Source: Acanthaster planci (taxonomy: Eukaryota; Echinodermata; Asteroidea; Valvatida; Acanthasteridae). Taken from it: DNA of 13,409 bases. Both the position numbers and the translations under genes were made by a program. Below, piece after piece: positions 8,044-13,409 of this stretch. The stretch is taken from the NCBI RefSeq assembly GCF_001949145.1, contig NW_019091424.1:466861-480269 (forward strand). Reading direction: 5' to 3'. Positions within the stretch are counted from its first letter, which is position 1. The number at the start of each line of letters is the position of its first letter. A model generated the notes under the pieces. The model made no database searches. It worked only from the letters and a program-made list of their open reading frames with translations, and was not told where the DNA came from.

Positions 8044-8068
8044 ATGCCGCGTAAGAAGCCGACCACTG
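8044..8068 (+). CDS. CECR2: CECR2 coding exon 1 (25 coding bases)
   Basis: The ATG at 8044 lies in CCAAAATGC and encodes MPRKKPTT plus one base, followed by the donor G|GTATGT. The context upstream is GC-richer than the flanks and contains a YY1-type motif. The single leftover G joins AA of the next exon to make Glu, the only phase in which that exon is open. Confidence 0.65.
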
Positions 8069-8989
8069 GTATGTGTGGTATTATCAATATTTCTTTTCCT
8101 CTAAAACGATATTTTGAATGTGCTCTGGTCATTCTTTGTGACATGTAAGCTTAGGATACGACCTGAGTTGGAACTGATTTTGCAAGGTTTGGCTTGTTTA
8201 TGCACGGTATAGACCCGTTACATGGTTTATGTATGGCATGTGTGCCTGGTGCATATTATAAATCAAATGAACTCTTCAGTGTTGCACTAGTTTCCCACAA
8301 AATTTGCAATATTCTGCGTCATTTCTGCTCTGCTTTGTCTTGTAAATATAATACCTACCTTATCTATTCAGACAAAAAATCCAACACACATGAATGTGTG
8401 GATGCAATCATAATTATTAACAATGAAGAAAAACTTTCTAGGCTCAATGTTTTTGTAAATGTTTTTAGCCTAGCTTTATAAAGTTTATGCTAACTTACTT
8501 AGTTGAAATTTAGAAAAAAAAAGGGATGTGGAGGAAAGCGAAGAATGGAATAAACTTATTGAGGGCAAGACTCTTCCAAGAAAGAATGCAGGACATGAAA
8601 CGATGGGTAAACTGGTTAATATGAAATGGGCCAACTCGTACCCAGGTGAACTTGTACCTGAGTCAACTTGTACCCAGGTAAGCTCACATCCACGCCGATC
8701 AACTCGTAGTCACCAGTGCGCCAACATATGGGTTTTGAGGCATTTGTAGGCTGATTCATTTATAACGATGAAATGATGACCGTCATTTCCTATCCTCATG
8801 TGGTCTGATTTCAAACATGTCACAGTTCTGCTTTCATGTAAACTTTTAACTGGTTCCTCTCCACTGTTTGCTTGTTTTGCAGAATCGGAAGACGTCTTAC
8901 AATTACGATGCATGTGGGAGACCGTTTCTGTGTTCCAGTTTGTGGGGCTTTTCCGATCTAAATTCCATTTCAGCCAATTTGACATAGAG
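8044..8989 (+). CDS. CECR2: CECR2-like chromatin remodelling subunit, first two coding exons
   Basis: CECR2 pairs with ISWI ATPases in the CERF complex and carries DDT/WHIM-type motifs and, further along, a bromodomain (family knowledge). Only the N-terminus is in the window. Exon 8044-8068 (MPRKKPTT plus one base) joins in phase to exon 8883-8989, giving 44 codons. The second exon reads MWETVSVFQFVGLFRSKFHF followed by SQFDIE. This aligns without gaps to the vertebrate CECR2 start, of the form WEVPAIAHFCSLFRTAFRLP followed by DFEIEELE: W, E, F, LFR, F, F, I and E are shared. The third exon (the DVEFISDLIACLLQG region) was not found up to 13409, so intron 2 exceeds 4.4 kb. The basic start MPRKKP is also shared with other nuclear proteins, so the assignment rests on exon 2. 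Confidence 0.75.
8069..8882 (+). other. CECR2 intron 1
   Basis: The intron runs from GTATGT to TTTTGCAG. It contains a perfect 7-bp hairpin CACACAT/ATGTGTG at 8385-8400 and three 16-bp units resembling CAACTTGTACCCAGGT at 8632-8679. A purine-rich open frame at 8522-8749 was considered as an extra exon and rejected. Confidence 0.6.
8632..8679. repeat. Three 16-bp tandem units (CAACTTGTACCCAGGT)
   Basis: Units at 8632-8647, 8648-8663 and 8664-8679. Units one and three differ at one position (C/T), and the middle unit is more diverged (GAACTTGTACCTGAGT). It is a short microsatellite-scale array in CECR2 intron 1. Confidence 0.7.
8883..8989 (+). CDS. CECR2: CECR2 coding exon 2 (WE...LFR...F.IE motif)
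   Basis: A strong acceptor TTTGCTTGTTTTGCAG ends at 8882 and a strong donor GAG|GTAAGG follows 8989. Of the three frames, two contain stops. The open one encodes SEDVLQLRCMWETVSVFQF followed by VGLFRSKFHFSQFDIE, ending in phase 0. The vertebrate CECR2 N-terminus also carries the WE...F..LFR..F....F.IE pattern. It was recognised by splice signals plus similarity. Confidence 0.78.
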
Positions 8990-9671
8990 GTAAGGCACTA
9001 CAGTTCCACTTATTTCACATAGTTTTAATTATCCTTGAAAAAAGTGGACCGACGTATGAAATGTCACAGTCCCAAAAGTTTCTCTAGATTGTGTCTAAAA
9101 TCATAACCTTCATTAAAGCAGGATTGTGTTTGTGTCAGTGTGTGTCAGGTTGCTCGCTTAGTGCCTTGTTCTTGAAGCATACCATTATAAGACAAATTGG
9201 AAGCTTCCATATTCTTGCCCACTTTGCCTGCCAGTCAGTCATACCACGTGCTGCTGGAATGCATCATACTTCCTTGATTTACACGTACATCAGGAACTCC
9301 ACTGTTACGAAATTACCTCCGTGTACTGGGCTTGGATTGTTTAAAGGTGCAGTGGCTGAAACAGTCTCACAAAAGTTACACGCAGAATTTAGAGCCTGAG
9401 AACGACCAGAACATCCTGGTCAAAACGTCAAGTTTACACTCTCTTGATTCCACACAGTGTACCCACAAACCTCAGTCTAGCCTCCACCATGCAGAGTTTC
9501 AAATCTGATTTCACTTGAATGGTAAACAGATTGCAGTCACGACATGGGAAGCAACAGATCCTTTTTTTTAAGGAACATACAGGTACACATGTACAGTAAT
9601 TTACTTGTTACTGTAAAAATTGGTATTTAGAACATTTATTCCTTATCAAACTGAGTTATGATCTCATAATC
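8990..9671 (+). other. Start of CECR2 intron 2, nothing recognised
   Basis: The donor GTAAGG is at 8990. The 102-codon plus-strand frame at 9091-9399 has no domain similarity, and no CECR2 continuation was found in any frame. ACATGTAC-type motifs become frequent toward 9600. Confidence 0.5.
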
Positions 9672-10028
9672 CTAACCATCTACATGGGGGACCTTTTGGG
9701 TAGGATATACAAGTACCCTGAATCCTTCAAAATCCTCCAACTGCCCCCATGAAAACATTGGATTCAGCCTCAATCCTCCAAAATCCTCTGGCAGTTCCTC
9801 TCATTATGCTGAGGCAGTGTGAATGGCGTCCTGGAGCAGTGTGGAGGATTTTACATGTATAATGTACATGTAGGCATGAATTTATGCATGGCTGAACATT
9901 AAACTACACCATGTCTAACCCACAACCCTGAGACAATGCATCCTTTTCAATCAGCCACACTTCTTTCTCATTCTTCCTTAATATCCTCCAAAATTGCCCG
10001 GGGGATTTGGAAGGATTGACATGGTTAG
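9672..10028. repeat. Inverted element built from AATCCTCC motifs
   Basis: CTAACCAT (9672-9679) mirrors ATGGTTAG (10021-10028). Inside the left end lies AATCCTTCAAAATCCTCC (9721-9738), and inside the right end is its near-complement GGGGGATTTGGAAGGATT (10000-10017). Further copies are at 9772-9789, 9981-9995 and, inverted, 9843-9852. The mirrored layout suggests a foldback or MITE-type insertion of about 357 bp, though the outer match is only 8 bp and no target duplication was confirmed. Confidence 0.5.
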
Positions 10029-10817
10029 AGTTACATGTCATTGTTCATATTTTCATCAAGGATGGAAATTGACGTTCATCATTATGGAGCATACTTTGCA
10101 GTTTGTGCATGTGTAATATCGACAAAAATATTCCTATTTTTGTTTACATATCATATATAGCATACCAGTGGAAATGTGTACAGTAGATAGGTGTTGATGT
10201 AAACTTGGGTATCAGCTACATGTTTGGTGTTTACACAGTAAGATTAGGTAATCATGGACTTCAAGTAAACATGTGTATACAGTCTGCTTCATGTGCCCAG
10301 TGCATTAGTATGTACATAATATGTACAAAGTACCCGCACTACAAATCCCACATAATGCCTACACGTATGTACATACATATACATGAAGAAAATGCTAAAA
10401 ACTTGTACATGTGCTTGATAAAGGACACATGTACTTCACACTTGTCACTTCGTATCTACCAGGAGCAGAAGCACCTGTTGGTTGAAAAGCGCCATGTTGG
10501 TAGGGACTGTTTATTTCGTTGGTAGGGGCACGACTGTGACGCATGTATTTCGTAACTCATTTGTGAATCAGCAAAGTGTAGTTCTGACCATAGGATCCTG
10601 CATTGCTCGGAAATTGCCTTCCTCTCTTTGTCCTGCTCGGGGTGCATACCGTTGCAATGAATCTAATTTATGACAAGAGTGAACGTTCACAGATATACAC
10701 ATGTAAATTCCAAACTTGGTTTGTGATTCCTAAGATTGAGATGTTTAGTAAAATTGCCAGTAGTTAGTCATTACTAATGCATAGTAAAACTATTGAATTT
10801 ATGGACTGTTGTACAAT
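10029..10817. other. CECR2 intron 2, no gene recognised
   Basis: AT-rich intron with many TACATGTA/ACATGTAC motifs. Open frames near 10205-10525 and 10456-10673 show no recognisable domain. A fragment around 10462-10500 resembles a splice-bounded exon by eye but has no similarity to CECR2. Confidence 0.45.
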
Positions 10818-10825
10818 ATACCAGT

Positions 10826-11148
10826 CAGTGTTGTATTCGAGTCCATCACAAGTCCCTTGACAAGGCCAGCCACAAGTCCCTTCACAAGGCCAGTCACAAG
10901 TCCCTTCACAAGGCCAGTCACAAGTCCCTTCACAAGGCCAGTCACAAGTCCCTTCACAAGGCCAGTTTCAAGTCCCTTCACAAGGCCAGTCGTAAGTAAC
11001 AGGGTGAACAAAAAGAATGCTTTTGTCACAGCTCATTTGAATAGTTTTGGAATTGGCTTAAGACTGAATGACTTGCGATGAACTTGAAATGGACTTACGT
11101 GTACATGTATGGGGTCTTGTACTTGTGATAGACTCAAATACAACACTG
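10826..11148. mobile_element. hAT-like MITE with 24-bp minisatellite, in CECR2 intron 2
   Basis: The 323-bp element has 18-bp terminal inverted repeats, CAGTGTTGTATTCGAGTC (10826-10843) and GACTCAAATACAACACTG (11131-11148), matching at 17 of 18 positions. CAGTGTTG is a typical hAT terminus. The flanking octamers ATACCAGT and GTACCGTA are only a degenerate match. No transposase is encoded. After the array, AAGTAACAGGGT...AATGCTTT...TCATTTGAA is shared with the element at 1626-2009, so the two belong to one family. Confidence 0.85.
10847..10990. repeat. Six 24-bp tandem units (CACAAGTCCCTTCACAAGGCCAGT)
   Basis: Units begin at 10847, 10871, 10895, 10919, 10943 and 10967. The middle units are identical, while the first (G for C, C for T) and last (TTTC start) carry substitutions. 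Because 24 is a multiple of three, all frames are open and read as false eight-residue protein repeats. Each unit looks like two diverged copies of a CACAAG(G/T)CC 12-mer. Confidence 0.95.
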
Positions 11149-12896
11149 GTACCGTAGAGTTTTCTTAAATCTGTGCATCGCTGTGTTGTCTCATTTGTAT
11201 CTGGTTAATAAATGTTTACATGTACATACATGCACCAGCACATTTAACCATACAACAATACAGTACATTTACATGAATGTGCAGTGGCCTTGATCGCCTG
11301 TGCACTTTTACAGAGCACGTTCTTGAATTCCCTTCCCCCAACATCTTCCATTGTGTATGACAGAGGCACATTATCATACATATACCTGTTTTGGTACATG
11401 GATGTGTTTGGAAAGCTTTTATAGGAGTCTGCTATGCCATTTCAGGAACCGGTACCCGTACCTGTAACGTGTAATGCTGCTCGTCAAACTCGTCTGACTG
11501 CAGAGTTAAAGCTACATGTTGTAGTTGGAGGATGCGATGATTCATCTTCCTTGATTTCACTGCACATTTCTGACCTGTCACCATAAAATGAGCTGAAAGT
11601 CAGAATTTTCAAAAACTGAGATATTTGTATTTTTGAATTCAGCAGAAAGAGAGCTTTCCAATGGTACGTACATGAAACACTATCGGTAAAAGTATAAGGT
11701 GACATTGTGGCATTATTCTGGCAGCTCTGGGTCTTTATTCCCAACATTGTTTCAGCATTTCAGGCTAGGCAGGATTAATACTTTCGTCAAATTGCTGAGA
11801 AAATGACATTTTTAAATACGGGATTCTGCGAAATATTTGGAATTAAATAGGAAATGGGTTACTCTGTCCAAATATTACAAAACCCAAAAATTGACCTCCA
11901 CTTCAATATGACTTAGAACCCTCAAAATAGAAAAGAGTGGAATGCCACTTACCCTCATTTTATCGTGACTGGTCACATTTATCACAGTTTTTAAATCTAA
12001 GATTTTTTTCCTCCGGCCTGCATTACCACCCCCCAAAAACAATGCTCTGTACTTTCATTTTCACAAACAACTTGACGAATTTTTAGGCAGTTCATCAAGG
12101 TCTGGTAAGTTCCCTACTGACAGTCCTTGAAATTGCCTTTTTTTGTGTTCTGTGTAGAACTGTCCTTGGGGAATGCCTTTTCCCAGGCTGAAGTGACTTG
12201 ACCTCTTCAAAAAAGAAGAAATTTAGCATCAATTATGGATGACTGGATTTATTTCAGTCGCACAGTCAAAATAAAATAATGCCTAATGTACAGTGTTGAC
12301 ATATACATGTACATATACACCTGAACGTATCGTGTACACAAACACATCCAGATGTGCAAGAAGTTTAACGACATACTGACATCATTATGACGCCATCAGA
12401 TGTCGAAAGTCAGTGTACAAGAAAGATAACCCTGACTTTTTGCTTGCTTTTTTTAACTGAGTGACGTGCGCTCTTTGCACTTGATTATCACATAGACACG
12501 ACGCTGTCAGTTTTAGCAGCATTTTCTTTTTTCATTTTGTCTGACCTTTACTCTCAAGGTTGTAGGAAGTTCAGAATTAAGTGCTAAATACATTCGAGGT
12601 GCCGCAGCTATGAAAATCTGGTTTAAACTTTAGCTCTCATGGAGGCAATCTCAAAGGAATGCTCAGTGACTGACTTGAGACATCCCTGACTATCAGAGCA
12701 CTGTCCTGCAACAGTTTTAAAGATGTTATGCATGTTTTACTCTGCCATAAATTTTCTGACGAAAGTGCAACCAGAATCCAAGTATTTTTAAGTTCCAGGT
12801 ATGCACACTTCATGGTTTTGTGCCTCAATCTTGTCAGTGATGACATCATCATGGTGGAAGTCACACCGAGGAGAATTGCGTGCTCATACAAACCAA
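11149..12896. other. CECR2 intron 2, nothing recognised
   Basis: No gene or exon was recognised over about 1.7 kb. Poly-T and poly-A tracts, TACATGTA motifs (e.g. 11219-11226) and short open frames without similarity are the only content noticed. Confidence 0.45.
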
Positions 12897-13114
12897 GGGC
12901 CCAATTTCATAGAGCTGCTTAAGCACAAAATTTGCTTAAGCACAAAAAAAAAAAATCTTGCTTGATAAATCATGTTACCAGCCAAAGCTCCATGTGATGG
13001 ATATTGTTTTGGAATGGTATTCACCTGTCTTTTGGTTAGCATGACAAGCAAGGTTTTTTTTTGCGCTAAGCAAATTTTGTCCTTACATGTAAGCCACTCT
13101 GTGAAATTGGCCCC
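12897..13114. mobile_element. Long inverted-repeat non-autonomous element (GGGCCCAATTTC termini)
   Basis: The left arm (12897-12987) and right arm (13029-13114) are diverged reverse complements. The first 25 bases match at 21 positions (GGGCCCAATTTC... versus GGGGCCAATTTC... read from the right), followed by a shared ACAAAATTTGCTTA and an A-tract then CTTGCTTG. The spacer is about 41 bp. It encodes nothing. Similar GGCCCAATTTCATAGAGC elements are, from memory, abundant in echinoderm-type genomes. A target duplication was not evident. Confidence 0.8.
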
Positions 13115-13203
13115 GGAACGGAACTGAAATATTTCTTTCAAGAGGCAATATACATTTGGATGCCTGCAGATTAGATGATTATTTAACCATACAAGACTTA
13201 CAA

Positions 13204-13325
13204 CGCATTCCCACTTGAATTGGGAAAAGGTAGATCTTGATCCAGCATTTTGGTGTGATCATTATCTTACCACAACGAAACTGCAAGTCGCGTTCCCACT
13301 TACGCTTGATCCACCTTTTCGGACG
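13204..13325. repeat. Diverged direct repeat with CGC(A/G)TTCCCACTT
   Basis: CGCATTCCCACTT (13204-13216) recurs as CGCGTTCCCACTT (13289-13301). Each copy is followed by CTTGATCCA(G)C-TTTT (about 13236 and 13305), though with different spacing. It is probably two diverged copies of a dispersed repeat near the window edge. Confidence 0.4.
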
Positions 13326-13409
13326 GACATGTCGAACCCAAAAGGTCACAGAGTTCGGTATTGCGCATGTTCTAGCTTGCTGAGCGCACACTCTGTTGCA
13401 GTATTGCGT

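Noticed and set aside
8522-8749. Plus-strand open frame beginning near 8528, followed by GGTAAAC, as an extra CECR2 exon
   Set aside because: The upstream acceptor context is a poly-A run after TTTAG. Including it breaks the clean phase between 8068 and 8883, and the residues resemble no known protein.
9091-9399. 102-codon plus-strand open frame
   Set aside because: No recognisable domain and no match to CECR2. It lies within intron 2 and is of a length expected by chance.
10462-10500. Possible exon bounded by CCAG and GGTAGG
   Set aside because: The encoded residues (EQKHLLVEKRHV) do not match the expected CECR2 continuation, and the splice signals are weak.
10799-11029. Repetitive eight-residue proteins on both strands across 10799-11029
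   Set aside because: They arise only because the 24-bp minisatellite is a multiple of three and stop-free. There is no start context or domain.

Overview
The window is eukaryotic nuclear DNA from an animal. It has short coding exons with GT/AG splice borders, introns of 240-840 bp, about 40% GC, and many non-autonomous transposons. The TE content (hAT-type CAGTGTTG termini, a GGGCCCAATTTC inverted-repeat element, a tRNA-derived SINE, a LINE tail) and the TAGGCCTA motifs suggest a marine invertebrate deuterostome, most likely an echinoderm. That assignment rests on memory of repeat types, not on a search. No prokaryotic operon, CRISPR array, canonical tRNA or rRNA was seen.

Two protein-coding genes are supported, in head-to-head orientation. 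On the minus strand (409-5016) are the first eight coding exons of a 1,4-alpha-glucan (glycogen) branching enzyme, GBE1. All splice phases agree and they give 352 complete codons. The model covers the N-terminal region, the CBM48-type domain and the first half of the GH13 barrel, including DVVHSH and the nucleophile motif GFRFDGVTS. The rest of the gene lies beyond position 1. On the plus strand (8044-8989) are the first two coding exons of a CECR2-like chromatin-remodelling subunit: a 25-nt coding exon and a 107-nt exon, joined in phase to give 44 codons. Everything from 8990 to 13409 behaves as its long second intron.

The 3-kb spacer between the two start codons holds a CpG-rich GBE1-proximal segment, a frameshifted 5'-truncated LINE tail (about 5360-5793), a perfect 14-bp inverted repeat (6080-6134), a tRNA-derived SINE (about 6221-6337) and the presumed CECR2 promoter with a YY1-like AAAATGGCGGC motif.

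The main unusual finding is a pair of related hAT-like MITEs, at 1626-2009 and 10826-11148. Each carries an internal minisatellite, and both share a tail after the array. The first has a 7/8-matching 8-bp target duplication and ends 12 bp from the first base of GBE1 exon 6, so the transposon must supply most of the branch-point and polypyrimidine region of that intron. Other TE-like structures are a twin palindrome in GBE1 intron 7, a 218-bp long inverted-repeat element in CECR2 intron 2, and an AATCCTCC-motif inverted element. The two genes have no obvious functional link: one acts in cytosolic glycogen synthesis, the other in nuclear chromatin remodelling.
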